Assembly (NCBI GenBank): GCA_028564705.1
Contig: JAPXFQ010000338.1
Location: forward strand, 558,001-622,000
From: Apricaphanius iberus
Taxonomy: Eukaryota; Chordata; Actinopteri; Cyprinodontiformes; Aphaniidae
Direction of reading: 5' to 3'
DNA length: 64,000 bases
This document shows, in pieces, positions 35,691-48,216 of the stretch; the first letter of the stretch is position 1, and every line of letters begins with the position of its first letter. The notes under the pieces were generated by a model. The model had not been told where the DNA came from and made no database searches. It was given only the letters and a program-made list of their open reading frames with translations. The position numbers and the translations under genes were made by a program.

Positions 35691-36681
35691 AGTATTCCAT
35701 TTCGTGTAAAGTTTAACTTGAATAATTATTTTGCTGCTGATCAAAATAACTTGAAATGATAAATAATATTCAATAAATAGTTAATGAGAGTTTAAACACC
35801 TAAGTTAATGCATATCAAATATATTGAATTCCTGATTAGTTAAAACCGTGCCATTTTTTATAGTTACTTACTTTGATAATAAATTGGTCATAAGGAATTT
35901 ACAATATGATTTTATTATTTGACAGATTAGAAATGAGTGGATGGATTAATGTAGCATACAATAAAAAGTGTAGTTTATGCCACAGTTTAAAATATATTTT
36001 ACATAGAGTTGCTAAACTTTGTTGGCAAGCGTGGCCTCATCCTGTCAGTGCAGGGATTGACAGACAGGCTTTTGCTGTGTGTGTCAAAAGAAGTGGTCTG
36101 GTACAGACTAGAGGGACTCTCAAACTGAACGCTGAACAGGGGAAGAAAGGAAGAGGGCAAAGTGAGAGAGACTGACAGACACAGAAAAAGAAGAAACCAA
36201 GAGAAAGTAAAGGAAGATGTAGGTGTGTGTGCTTGTGTATGCGTGTGTATATGGGTATGTGTGATGAAGAGGGGGTTGAAAAAGCCCTAGGCGAAGCCAC
36301 TTGTGAGATGGCAGAGCCTCTGAACTCACTGCTGCTGGGGAAAAAAGAACACAAACGAAAAATATAAACTTTTAACATCCTGTCCTTCCCTGTAAATGCA
36401 TGAGCAATATCTAAAGCCCACTTTGACATTTCATTAACTCAGTTTTAGATTATTTTCATTCTAAAATTGTGGCTCACATGTTGGACTGTGCTCCAGGTTA
36501 AAGTTAAATTCAATCTCTCAGGGGAAAATATTCTAGGGGGAAAAAAATTGTGACAATACTTAATTTTATGCAGAAGCTGAACTTTTATGTAGTTCAATAA
36601 TTACGGCTTACGTAAGAGGTGAGCACTTGGGATCATCTTGGCACAATAGATTTCTGCTTGGCCAATTGTTTAGGTACAGCT
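35691..36681. other. Unrecognised DNA with a G/T-rich microsatellite
   Basis: A purine-rich tract (36120-36215) is followed by degenerate GT repeats (36217-36262). No gene seen. Confidence 0.5.
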
Positions 36682-38106
36682 CTGGGGTCTCATTTATAAA
36701 ACATTGCGTAGAATCCCTACTAAAAGTGTATGTACGACCAAAACAAAAAGTTTGCGTACGCCAAAACGATTTCTGATTTATAAAACCATGCCTACGCACA
36801 GGTCTAAGCAATTTCCCTTTATAAATCACGGTCTTCTTGGAAGTTTGCGCACGTGAATCTGGCTATAAAAGTTCAATGCAAAGCAGGACATGAATATTGA
36901 TGCCTATGAAGAAGAGGGGAAATATGGCAACTACAAAAGAAAAACAAGATGAGAAACTTTACAGAGATGTTGATTGAAGTGCTAGTGGGTGAATTTTTAG
37001 AAATTCATTTATTCACAACCATCGAACACCTAAATAAAAAATGTGACAAAAACATGAATGAAAAATAAAAACAGTCCATCCATTCGGTCCCTGCTCTCCT
37101 CTTCAGTCTCCCTTTGCTGCTTCATATCCTAAACAAGAAGACAACAAACACAGTTTACAAAAAAGAGCAACACAACAACCTTTATGAAATGTATATTTTG
37201 TTAAAGCGATCAGTCTTTTGCAAATATACAAACAGTAGGTTTATTTTTTGCTCTCAATTTTTTTTTCCGGCAAGGGATTAATTTCTCCTGCAGATACATC
37301 TCCTCCTGAATTTTCCTCATTAGATAGAAAATAAATAGGAGAGGAACGTGACAACTTTATTGATTTAAGAATGCAGAACTGTAGTTTTCACAGCAGATCC
37401 GTTCAGCCCGCAATGAATCTTGGGATATGTGGACCAGCGAAGGATATACCGCAACGGTCCTTCAAATCGGGGAGAAGTCGGCCGGATTCGTCGGCCGCAT
37501 TTGAAGCAGTCTTCGAATTTGGACAGTCCTAGTCGTGGCGCTGTGACGTAACCGGCCGACAAATCCGGCCGTCGAAGGATCCAGCCGCTGGATTCGGACA
37601 CAGCCACTTGCCTCCCACCGCCAGAGTGGGTCTGCTACTGGAGGGGGTACGTGTACACCCAAGCTGACACACTGCTACCTTAAATGATACAATAAAAATA
37701 TTACATCCTGGCCGATCCTTGCTCCCTGGGTGAAAGCTTCCTGTCGAGGAGGAGGTGGCTGTGGGTCGGGGTTCTCATGCTGGGGAGGGGGTACGCCAGG
37801 AGGGAGGGGAAGTTCCTGTTTATAATAACATGAATCCATAATTAATGTTTGGTGTGAGGTGAAATGATATGCGTGAGAGGAGTAGGCCAATATGCAGTCT
37901 GGCTGCAGTTCACCACCTCACTAACTGCGTCGTCGATTCCCTCGTCTCCAAAATGTCCGTACGCACGGGTCAGAGTTGGCGTACAGGTGCGCACATTTTC
38001 CGGTCAAGTCTGTTTTTTATAAATCACAACTTTTGCTTTGAAAGTGGCGTACGCCAGTTTCAGGCCCCGTTTTGTGCGTACGCAACGTTTATAAATGAGA
38101 CCCCAG
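36682..38106. mobile_element. TIR DNA transposon, 1.4 kb, non-autonomous
   Basis: The left end ctggggtctcatttataaa (36682-36700) is repeated exactly, inverted, at the right end (38088-38106), and both continue into 'ttgcgta'. Subterminal regions are studded with 'gcgtacg' and 'tataaatcac' motifs in both orientations. A GC-rich palindromic segment sits inside (37440-37610). No intact transposase frame. The ends resemble those of 30224-31446. Superfamily not assigned. Confidence 0.75.
37440..37610. repeat. GC-rich palindrome nested in the 1.4 kb element
   Basis: tcggccggattcgtcggccg (37478-37497) pairs with the complement of cggccgacaaatccggccgt (37553-37572), 18 of 20 positions. Flanking 'gtccttcaaatc' and 'gtcgaaggatcc' extend the fold. 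The high GC and the CG clusters set it apart from the surrounding element, so it may be a separate MITE insertion. Confidence 0.6.
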
Positions 38107-38170
38107 GTTAGAAGTTTACATGCACTCGTCCTGGACATAAATCATTTTATTTTTGGCTAATTGTGTCATT
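38107..38170 (+). mobile_element. Tc1-like terminus, left part
   Basis: 'ttagaagtttacatgcactc' and 'ggacataaatcattttattt' match a Tc1-like terminal pattern ('gaagtttacatacact'). The rest of the element probably resumes at 39215 after later insertions. Confidence 0.5.
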
Positions 38171-38180
38171 TTCTGTAGTT

Positions 38181-38990
38181 TTAAAGAAGACCCAAAAGCA
38201 GATTTCTTAGAATTAGAACAGTCTTTAGAGAAAACAGAACACACAAACAAAACCAAAATAACAAAAAACACAGGTGGTACCAGTCTTTGGAGGTATTAAA
38301 GCACAAAACACAAGAAGGCCAGAGCAGAGTAATAGAAGGAACCAGTGAAGAACAATGCAAGTCAGAGGGCTTAAATGAACTGATGAGTGAAAGGAGCAGC
38401 AAGAGACTAGGAATAATTAGTGGAAAGTGGTTGTAGGTGAGAGGGTATGAAGAGGTGGGGACAATCAGCAATTGGGCCAGAGAGCAGTATGACAGGGAGA
38501 AGGAAGAAACCAAGGAAGGAAAGAAGGGGAGACAAGACTGAGGAGTATTCCTAACTAAGAACTAATTTAGAAGTAATTAAAGATATCTAAGAAGGAACCA
38601 AAGTGAGACTATTAATAAGGACACTAGTGAACAAAGGAGAGAACAGAGCAGAAGGGAATATATACTGGAAGAAGTAAATGAGGAATCTATTTAGAGAAAT
38701 AAAATGAACTAAGGAAACAAATAAAATATAAAACACAAAAGCAATTAAACAAAAAGGTGAAGACATCTAAGGGCAAGAAGTGAAAACTGCAGAAGTAAGG
38801 AAGTGCCAATATCATAACACTAAAGTCCTAAAGAAAAACATAACAGAACACTAAGGAATAAACTAAAATGATAAGGTAAACAGAATAACGAAATTAAAAA
38901 AACTAAAACTCAAAATACAAACTCCTTAACAACATGATAATTTATTAAAACATTTATTCACAATAACTTTAATGATTTAAAGAAATAAGA
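38181..38990. repeat. Purine-strand-biased repeat, about 0.8 kb
   Basis: The plus strand is dominated by A and G over about 800 bases, starting 'gaagacccaaaagcagattt' and continuing through 'aaaacacaagaaggccagag' to 'caaaatacaaactccttaac'. I recognise the texture as a common teleost retroelement-derived repeat, but see no coding domain or defined ends. Confidence 0.5.
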
Positions 38991-39187
38991 GTTGAGGGGA
39001 GTTGCGCGGCATAGTGGTTAGTGGGAGCACCCAATGTACAGAGGCCTCAGTCCTCGAGGCAGCTGTCCCGAGTTCAAGGACAGTTGCGACATTTCTTACC
39101 ACACTTTTCTTCCCCCTCAAATGTACTATCCACTGTCAAAATGAGGCCACTGTGGCCACAAAACCTTTAAAAAAATAACAGTTGGGT
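38984..39187 (+). mobile_element. tRNA-headed SINE with target duplication
   Basis: The body (38998-39173) starts 'gagttgcgcggcatagtggt', with a pol III A-box-like 'tagtggttagtgggagc' and a B-box-like 'gagttcaaggac' about 40 bases on. A teleost SINE body and an A-rich end follow. Flanks aataagagttgagg (38984-38997) and aataacagttgggt (39174-39187) match at 12 of 14 positions and look like an aged target-site duplication. Confidence 0.75.
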
Positions 39188-39214
39188 GTGCAAGTCAGAA
39201 CTGGATTTTTTCTA

Positions 39215-39590
39215 ACCTACAAAGGTTCAAAAGTATACATACAGACTAAAAAAAGATATGTAAACCTCACACATTTAAATGTCACTTAGTAAATTGTGTC
39301 AGAAAATCTGACAAACCTTTTTTGCAGAATTGGTAGTGGTTACCTAAACTGCTTAATGTCCTTGCACACACCTGGCTTTTCAAGACCTCAGAATCATCGA
39401 GGCTCATACCTCTAAGAAACTTCAAGTCCAGCATCAGAGAAAGAAAGAACTGGTTTGTCCAAACTGAACAACTTTTTTAGCACAAATGAAGTTTGTAGGT
39501 GTCAACATGATGAAATCAACCAATTTAGGAGAAAAATTGTATTGTTATACATATCTAAGGCAGATTTGTCACTAAAACTGAACCAGCAGT
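39215..39590 (+). mobile_element. Tc1-like element, continuation
   Basis: 'ttcaaaagtatacatacaga', 'ttgcagaattggtagtggtt' and 'ccttgcacacacctggcttt' followed by 'ccagcatcagagaaagaaag' match my memory of one teleost Tc1-like 5' region. With 38107-38170 it would form one element split by the purine-rich repeat and the SINE. Confidence 0.45.
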
Positions 39591-39593
39591 CCA

Positions 39594-40995
39594 AGGTTAT
39601 TATCGTTAACAAAAATTAAAATAAAAAAATAACGAAAGCTAGAAGTAAAAAAACATGTTTGTTAACTGAAATAAAAATAAAAAGGAGAATTTGCAACAAA
39701 AGGAAACTAACTGAAACTGTAATGAGTGTTCACAAAACTAAAAAAAAACAAATTCAATGTATTCAGAAAATGAGCTTAGTTACCATTTCATAAAGTGTCT
39801 AATAAAGTCTAGAATAATTATTTCTATGTCACTCCCTGCCTACTGCGCATAGTCACAGGAAACCGTTGTGATCATGTGTTGTGCCGTTTTGGTTGCACAA
39901 AACACTTTGATAAAAACAATAAAATGGGAATGTTAAAATTCCATCAACTCGCACCCTGCAGAAAGATAACAAGCTAACATTGCTAACCAACACTGCAGCT
40001 ATAAATAATAGCATTGGGAGCCAAAGTTATGTAGCTGGTGTAAGTTGTGTGCATATAATAATCCCTCCCCAGTTTCTGAATTTTACTGGTCCAACTAGAC
40101 TAGTGTCATATAAGCAAAGGTTATTTTTGAATATTTTATTATTTATTTTCCCCATTAATTATCACCCAGTGTTCCTATGTAAGTACAGTCCTAGGCACCC
40201 CTGCACTAAGCTCAAGCTTCCTTCATGCTTTGAGGAGTGAGCAGGCCCTTCTTTTCACCTGAAGGAGTGGGATTTCCCCAGCTGGACGTAGCACATGGAA
40301 GGATCACAATATTCCAGCTGGATGTTCCCCAGCCCCTCAGACGCCCCGGTCAGCCAGGAGGAGGCAGTATACAACCACAACTGGTGCATGTTTTTGCGAG
40401 AGTAGCTCATATTAGCTACTCAAGGGCACACAGGGAGAACATGCAAACTCCACACAGGTGGGCCCTTTTTCCAACCCCACCCAGGGTGTGGGTGCTGATG
40501 AACAAACACACCCTCAGCACCCACAGCATCCAAAACCCAAGACCTTCTAGCTGTGAGGTGAGCTGCGCTACCAGCTGCGCCACCCTGCTCCCCTATATGA
40601 TCAAAGGTTGAGAGAAAGAGCCAAGAGTCCATTTTGGGATTACTTACTACTACAATATGTGCAAAATGATCAAAAAGCATCATCGTACTCCTGGTAGCTT
40701 GGCTTTTGTTTTGTTGTGTTGCTAGTCACTGTTTATATAGAACTGTAGCACCTGCAATCGTTGGGCTTTTTAATGCACCGATGCTGTTATTGTGTCTACA
40801 GAACTTTGAACGTTACTCTGCCATATATATTTACTTTCCTGATTTGATTTCCTGATTTGTATGGTTGTTCATTTTGCCCATGTCAATATTTTTTTTTTAA
40901 CAGAATAGTCATTTTCTGAGATTTTGTTGTACATTTCTTCTTTTTTTAAGTCTTGCCTCAGTACACAACTTGTTTATACAAAATCATACTAAAAC
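39594..40995 (-). mobile_element. hAT-like non-autonomous element, copy B (interrupted)
   Basis: The left end 'aaggttattatcgttaacaa' and the following 'taactgaaataaaaataaaa' and 'actgtaatgagtgttcacaa' are the reverse complement of the right part of 43981-45101. The segment 40720-40975 ('atagaactgtagcacctgca', 'tgggctttttaatgcacc') is the complement of 44160-44340. Between them a minus-strand SINE has inserted. The distal terminus is degraded. Confidence 0.7.
40231..40595 (-). mobile_element. tRNA-headed SINE, minus strand, nested
   Basis: Read on the minus strand it begins gggagcagggtggcgcagct, with an A-box-like 'tggcgcagctggtagcgc'. A degenerate B-box near 'aaggtcttgggttttgga' follows, then the central motif 'gtttgcatgttctccctgtg' shared by many teleost SINEs. 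It sits inside the hAT-like copy B. Confidence 0.7.
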
Positions 40996-43980
40996 ATGGT
41001 GATAACAGTATTATGCTTTGTTTCTTTAGCTAGAACTCAGGTTAAAGGGAATTATGAAAAGTAGAAAAGTAGTAAAAACAGTAGATGTTGACAATAAACT
41101 TCCAGGTTTCAGTGGGAAAGCTGACAATGAATGAATTAATGGGTTAATACTGCCAGATTATGCTTATAGGCATCTTCCTATAATAAATTAGTTTATACAC
41201 ATATCCAATAAACCTTTAAGATTGTATCTCCCCACAAAAATTCAGATTTTTTTGGTTTTATTGACTTGTACATGTGTAAAGGCCATATTAAATGTGGGGA
41301 AAAAATCAGAAATACAATTTATTTCTTTTTTTAACCAACAAAAATCAAACATTTTCACAGGGGTGATATGATTTTTTATGGTATATGCTGATAGACAGAT
41401 GATAAGGTTAAAAGTATAAAGGTGCTAGAATGCATTCATTTATCAAGAGCTTAACATTAAACATTCACTATGTATGACTAAAAAGCAGGATGTACCAATG
41501 TAACTGTGACTGTGTTTCATAATTTATGTACACAAGAGTAAAGTGAAACAATCTTTTTTACACTTAATCTCAGTAGGAAGTGTATCAAAGTGCTTCTAAA
41601 AAATTAAAATAAAACATTTACAAGCAAAAAATGTCTTACAACTCAGATTGTCCTATTTTTGGACCAATATGGAAATTACTTATTGAGAAGTGAGTGGATC
41701 AAAGAGTTGTATCAATGATCTATGGATGGAAATATTTAAAGGAAATTTTGCATTTATTCTTTTTTATAACAGCAACTAAATTCAGTATGTAGATTATTTG
41801 AGGGGAGTCAAAGAAAGAAGTGTAAAGGTGGCTGAATCTGCAACTTCAGAGTTAAATCACAAAGAAAGTAAATAGGCACATTTAAACAACTTGTCCATCT
41901 GACTTTGCTTTTCTCATCAAGGGCATCTGCTCTATCCTTATGTCTTTGTGGGCTTGGCTGGTGCAGTGAAACAAAAACGTTGACACCTTGTTTCAACAAA
42001 TGAGAAATGACAAATGCATAAATCATTCAGGCTCTGCAGCACGGAGATTTCAATTTGACATTGTCCCGGGTTGTTTGATTCTTCGCTGATGAAAACTTTC
42101 AGGGAAGGCCATGTCACAGCTGATGTGGTAAAACGGTCAGTCTGGTTTGCTCCATCCTTCAATCGTCACTTGTATGAAACCTATGAAGACTGCCAGACGT
42201 CTAGCTTCCCAAATAATTGTCTCTAAGCTGCAAGTGTTGTTCAGTCATTTATGAGCCTTGCTAGAGAAGAAAACAAACATTAATATGATTGATATAATTT
42301 TAAAACTTAGAGAAATCAATGTACCTATGTAAAAAAATGGTCAATTCAATTCTAGCACATTAAAGCCTCTTTGAGGCTTTTGCTGCAGATATTGTGCTTG
42401 ACCTCAGCAGCAATGTGATGGCTTCTTTGTCTAAGGTTAGTATTCCTTTGTGAACTGAAACAATACTGGAACAATATGTGAGATTTCCAGGGAGAGTTTG
42501 CCTTATTGAATGAAGATATACAATGGCTCTCCAACATCGACAAAAGTTGGTCCAATATTAGCTTTTTCCTACAGACCAACAGTTTTCTAAAAAACACTGT
42601 GTGTATGTATTATCTACCCCCTTGTTGTTCGCTCGCAAATTTACACTATTTCCAGGACATTCCCTCTCTTTAGTTTCTTCAGATTTGAGTGTTTTTCTGA
42701 GCATTATTCAGACATGAATCTATCATTCAATAATCTGTTTAACTAAACACGTAATTACTTCTCTTTGTCGCAAGAGTGTTTATTAAGGTTCCTTACACAA
42801 ATTAAATTGCCTCATAAACAATTTAGGAGCCATTAGAGCATCTCACAAAATGATTCCCTTAATGAGGGGGCGGGAGGGGAGCATGGTGATGCAGTAAACA
42901 GGGGGGTTGTAGTAAACGAGCAGCATTTACTGAATCTGCAAAGACACACAATCATGTACTAGTAAACGAAGCTGTTAAACAATATTATCATTAGTTGCTT
43001 GATTATAAAAAAAGAGGCTAAAAGGTTTGTACATACATTGTGCTGTATTTGATTCAGTGCTTAGAAAATGTCCCAGATTTTTTATCTTTCTTATTTTAAC
43101 AGAATATAACAGGACATTGTATTGTGCAAGTAAAATTAACAGCATAGGTTCCATCATCCTCAGTGACATTGTTGTTCATCTTGAATGATGATACCAGTGC
43201 CACCAGGTACCAGAATACATGCCATTAACTTTATTTACCCAGTTTTTTTTTCTTCACTTGCAAAATTACCTCTGTTTTGGTGCTTCTGTATTATGCTTTA
43301 TCTCTTTCTTTAGTGAAATGGTCTTTGCCATTAACATTAAATCATACATTTATGTGGCCCTCTGCGTCTTGGGGGCCCAATAAATAGAACCTTGAAGATA
43401 AGACAATAATTTATTTCTTCGCAAAGGGCGACATATTACATCAATGTAAAAGGATGTTCAATATTGTTTAATTTGCAGAAGTACTCAAAGAATATTCAGA
43501 CTGCTTTTTTATTTATAATTTAACAGTTTGTCAATGGATAAATTTCTCGTTTGATTCTGCCCTTTTTAGGACTTTCAAGATCTAGATTGGCGTGAAAAGA
43601 AAATGATTTTGACACCACAGTCCTAAATAGCTGCCTTGTTTTCTTTCCATTTGAAAACATCCTCGCGCATGTGCTTGTGATTGGCTGGCGCTTCTGTCCT
43701 TGTCTTTTCTTGTTTTTTTTTATGGTCCTGTCTGGCAGTGTGGTACTTAGAATTGGCATCTGAGTACTATCCATAAGCCCGACAGATTTATTTTCTCAAG
43801 CAGAGCATTACAGCTTTTGCTCTAGTACTCCACTTGATATATATGTGTGAAAAATCTTTATTATAGATTGCTGTGGGTTTAATTTCTTGACGTTATGGAC
43901 ATATGGACACAGAAATGCCAATAAAACCAATAAAACAGAGCAACATAAACAAAACAAATCAAATAATATAAACTAATAAC
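40996..43980. other. AT-rich DNA, nothing recognised
   Basis: No repeat family or gene recognised. Short frames at 41808-42162 and 42352-42597 (minus) have no motif. A G-rich patch lies at 42862-42910. Confidence 0.5.
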
Positions 43981-45101
43981 CAGGGTTAATGTAGTTTTAA
44001 AATATTAATTAGTTTTTGTTGTTATTTAGTATTGACTTAAGATTTCAATTTCTATTTTAGTTTTAGTTAGTTTTTACAATTTTTTTTAGGTAGTTTAGTT
44101 TAGTGTTTAGTAGTTTCAGTTTCAGTTTAATGCTTTTCGTTAAACAAGTTGTATACCGGGGCAAGACAAAAAAGAAAAGAAAAAACGTATAACAAAATCT
44201 CAGAAAACGTTTTTTTTTTTGTTTTTTTTTTTAAGATAGGCTGAATGGCAGAGTAATGTTCAAAGTTCTGTAAACACAATAACAGCACCTGTGCATTAAA
44301 AAGCCCAACAATTAATGCAGGTTCTACAGTTCTATAAACACACTGACACTGAGTGGCTACACAAGAAAACCCAAGCCATCTTAAGTACTATGATCATTTT
44401 GCAAATTTTTCTCTCAACCTTTGCAGACATGACGCTAGGCGGACCACAGCAACACAGACAACTTGACTCACATGTTGGGATAATGCAGTACAGCCAGTAA
44501 AAACCACCAACAACCAGAAAGTGGAGGATGGCTATTTGTCCATCAACACAGCAGATGCATGTGCACAAGCTACAGCTCCAGTGTAACACTGGCTCCCATT
44601 GCTATTGCTTGCAGTTTGCAGTCGCAGTTTTAGTTAGCAATATTAGCTTGTCTGTGTGGCACCGTAGCTCACCTGTTATAAAGTTTTTGCTGCAGACTGC
44701 TTAATCATCATTTCAGTCGCTTCTTCTCATAGCTTGCAATCCAAATATGTCTTTTATTTCTTTCAAAAGGAACGAGTCGAAGGGATTGTATCCAACTTTC
44801 CCATTCTGTTTTTTTTATCAAGGCAATTTTAAAAAGATGATCGCATCTGTTTCTGGTCACAGCATGAAAGCAACATAGAAATGATTCTTCTAGTTTTTAT
44901 GAGATACGTTATGAAACCCCAACTAAGCACATTTTCTCGATAAATTCCATTCATTTTAGTTAGTTTTGTGAACACTCATTACAGTTTCAGTTTGTTTTGT
45001 TTCAGATTCTCATTTTTATTTTTATTTCAGTTAACATATATGTTTTTTTACTTCTAGTTTTCGTTATTTTGTTCTTTTTCATTAACGATAATAACCCTGC
45101 T
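43981..45101 (+). mobile_element. hAT-like non-autonomous element, copy A
   Basis: Starts cagggttaatgtagtt and ends cattaacgataataaccctg, giving short CAGGGTTA-type inverted ends. The adjacent octamers ctaataac (left) and ctaattat (right, aligned at the CCCTG end) match at 6 of 8 positions, compatible with an old 8-bp duplication. Subterminal A/T-rich tracts such as 'tcatttttatttttatttca' are typical of this teleost family. No transposase frame is intact. Confidence 0.7.
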
Positions 45102-45235
45102 AATTATCATATCCACAACAAATAATAATGTATATGTGAACACCGATGTCCCCAGACCTATGATTGTGTATGAGCATACTGGTGCATATAAAGTTACCCC
45201 ATGTGAGTGTTTGATTGCTAGTGTCAGGAGCCGTC

Positions 45236-45490
45236 AATCTGTCAACAGGAATCGATGCAGACAGGAAGGAGGACCGGAAGATGGACGCCTAGAGGGCCCC
45301 AGAGTTTAGGAGTCCCAGGCGGACTAGTGCAGGGCCGACTGCACTCGTGAAGGGAGGAGCAAAGAAAAGTCCATCCAGCAGCTACAGTGCAGGGGCCCGG
45401 GAGGCTGCAGGGGCGAGCCCCATAGACCCCAGGGACATGGTGTGCCCTGCCCCTCAACAGGTCCTTGACCAGGAATCAGCTGACAGGTAA
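45236..45490. other. GC-rich segment, unclassified
   Basis: A sharp GC-rich block ('ggaaggaggaccggaagatg' to 'gtgccctgcccctcaac') in AT-rich DNA. It may be another retroelement leader or GC-rich repeat piece, but I find no match with the repeat at 1-2680. Short frames on the minus strand are not convincing. Confidence 0.35.
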
Positions 45491-46853
45491 TAAAGTGTCT
45501 TAAATTAAAGGATGAAAATATTCCTTCCATTCCTTCCTTGTGGTCCAAGAGTATTTAATTTTACTTGTTTATTAACAAGGAGTGTCAGCACATACTAAGC
45601 GTTGCATGAACAGACCTGCACATCGGAAATCAAAACAGACATTTATAAAGATGAATAAACAATCTTGATCAGACTGCTGTAACTCAAAGACAAAATAAAA
45701 GACATCTGTTGGAAAATCATCCTTAAAGAATTGTGCACACCTCCACCTAGTCTGGATCAAAGATGAGTTCACATGAACCAGTCTTGGTAGGGCAGAGTTC
45801 TCAGTAAAACTATTCCACTCTGTGGGAGCAGGAGGGACTAAAGACACAATATAAAAACATAACCCAGTTGTTATTCTACCATAAATCCTTAACATAGGGA
45901 CTAGCCAGATGTTTTCCACAACAATATGAATGGGGTCTTTTTATCTACAAAAAATATTTTTTTAAAAATCTGTAAAGAGCTTTAAGATTTGATTGAAATC
46001 AGTTTTGTACAGTATAACTAATCCAGAATAGAACATTTCCTCTGGGTATTAACATTTTATTTTGCATGATTTCTTTGTGAATTATTGCAACTTGATGGGA
46101 CATTTTTACTCATATGGATGGTTTTATGATTGGCGCTGCTCTTGCTATTACAATCGCAAGTAATGATACTTCCACGATAAGCTTGCTTTCTTTATATGGA
46201 AGCATGTGCTTTTAAATTCTTCACCAACAAGCGAACCTTGAAGAGTAAAACTTTGACCACATGAGGTTCTGTCATAACTTATTCACTGTCAAGTGAGAAC
46301 TTCTGTTTTGACACCTAAACTTCAAAGGGTCTTGATTCTATTTCATGTTGGCATTGGAGGAAAGTCAAAAGGATGCCAAATGCAAAATCCGTCACCGAGG
46401 TCAAAGCTACTTCCCAAGATGACAGAGGGGTCGACAGATTCTGTCTCACCAATGAGTTACAAGGCCAACTGTCCTTGAAATCCTGTTCAGTGCATTAGCT
46501 TTGTCTTTTGTATCCGGCGTGAAAAGGCCTTTTTCTCTTTAGCTGCTCTTTCATCTGTTATTTAATACAGAGATTTCTAACATGAAAGACAGCCCAGTCA
46601 TCCTACATTATCTCTCTGTCTACACCTGGGAATCATTTTTTTTAAAGTGGACTGAGGCATATTTAATAAAGTTGTGTTTGTTTTTTGTTCTAAACAGAGT
46701 CTTAGTCAAAATACTGCTTAATTGGGAATGTTCACATTTGCATATGAAGCTGCTTTACAATGTTTCCAACAACAGGTCTTATATCGGATTGTTGCTCTGT
46801 AAATGAGGCACCATAATCAAAAAAGTTCCTTTCAATTTATTCATGTCAGTTAT
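45491..46853. other. Unrecognised DNA
   Basis: A 115-codon minus-strand frame at 45572-45919 (includes ALPRLVHVNSSLIQTRWRC) has ordinary-looking composition but no family I recognise. It may be a decayed retroelement. Confidence 0.4.
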
Positions 46854-47165
46854 TGTGGGCAACTGTGGCTCAAGAGTTTGGAGCTTGTCTTGTAGCTGGA
46901 GGGTTGCTGGTTCAAACCCCATTTCTGTCTGACATGGTCACTGTGTCCTTGGTCAAGACACTTCAGTTATATTGCCTACTGATGCTGGTCAAAGGGTCCA
47001 GTGGTGACAGGGTTCAGCACAGACCAACCTTCACTGACCACAGTGGCCAACTGGGTGGTTCCCACCCCCACCATCTTGTCCGCGTCACTCGCCTCGTCAC
47101 TCTTAGCAAACTGGATGATCTGAGAATGGCATTGTAAGGATGGGGCGGAGGGTTGATGCTACGAG
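46854..47165 (+). mobile_element. tRNA-headed SINE
   Basis: Begins 'gggcaactgtggctcaagag' (A-box-like), then 'gttgctggttcaaacccc' (B-box, GGTTCAAACC). The characteristic 'gtgtccttggtcaagacact' and 'cctactgatgctggtcaaag' of a widespread teleost SINE follow. The 3' part is diverged and its end is not sharply defined. Confidence 0.8.
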
Positions 47166-48061
47166 CCAACATAGCTACACATAAAACACTTTTGACTCAC
47201 CTCACATATCTCAGACATCCATAAGTTTATGCCTCCATCTCCTGAACTGTGTTCATCATGCCAGTACTGATCTAACCAGCGATCATCCAGTCTGTCGAGA
47301 GTCAGACTCGGTAGTCTTCCAGCCTGATTTAGCCGACTCCCGCTCTCTGACACCACAGCTTGCCACGGCTTCTTGGTCCTGCCGACCTGTCACCTGCTCC
47401 AACCTATGTGTGGAAGGAGAGAACACCTCCATTCCTCTTGGTGACCTGACAGAAATTATCTCCCCCACTGCTGGTGAAGCTTTAGCCTGTATAAAGCCTT
47501 CCCCGAAGACAGACTTCTTGGATGTTATTAGATGTAGTCAATACCACAGCAAGCCATCTTCGTCTAAAGTGCATGATTAAGATCCAAACCTGAGTAAAAA
47601 CTGCAGAGGCAACCGATAGTGGAGTTCAGAAACACGGATTGGCCAAAGTCTTTGCGTTAGTCCTAGGCTGTGAAGGCCTTCCCCGAGCAAGCGGGGGGAC
47701 AAGCAGACTACTGTGCAAGCTATAGGCTACTATTAGCCACTGTTAGCTACCGGAGTTAGCCTAGAATGATCTGTCAATCAAAAAGACATACCGTTAATTA
47801 TTCATAAATTCAAGATTAAATTACATCTAAACGAAGGAGTTAGAAAAAAAAGTCACCCCCCTCAGAGTTGTAATGACGGTAAACCGCCTATGACCATAAC
47901 TGTGTGGTGGCCTTGTTTTGCCACTGATTTGAGCTGTTTTCTTGCTAATAAAGCACATCTGGAACATATTGGACATTGCCTGGGATTAGATTAGGCAAAG
48001 TTTTACTCAGGTTTTGGACATGATGTCTAAAAGTACACTGGATAATTTCAGTTTTATACAC
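47166..48061. other. Unrecognised DNA, probably old repeats
   Basis: 'aaaaaagtcacccccctcag' and 'gtaatgacggtaaaccgcc' (47845-47890) look repeat-like. No gene seen. Confidence 0.4.
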
Positions 48062-48083
48062 AATATATATACTGTATATATGT

Positions 48084-48152
<69 letters not shown>

Positions 48153-48154
48153 AT

Positions 48155-48216
<62 letters not shown>

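Noticed and set aside
46515..46806. Strong acceptor (cctttttctctttag) followed by a ~95-codon open frame
   Set aside because: The peptide is low-quality (Phe/Leu-rich, AT-driven), there is no good donor, and no family is recognisable.
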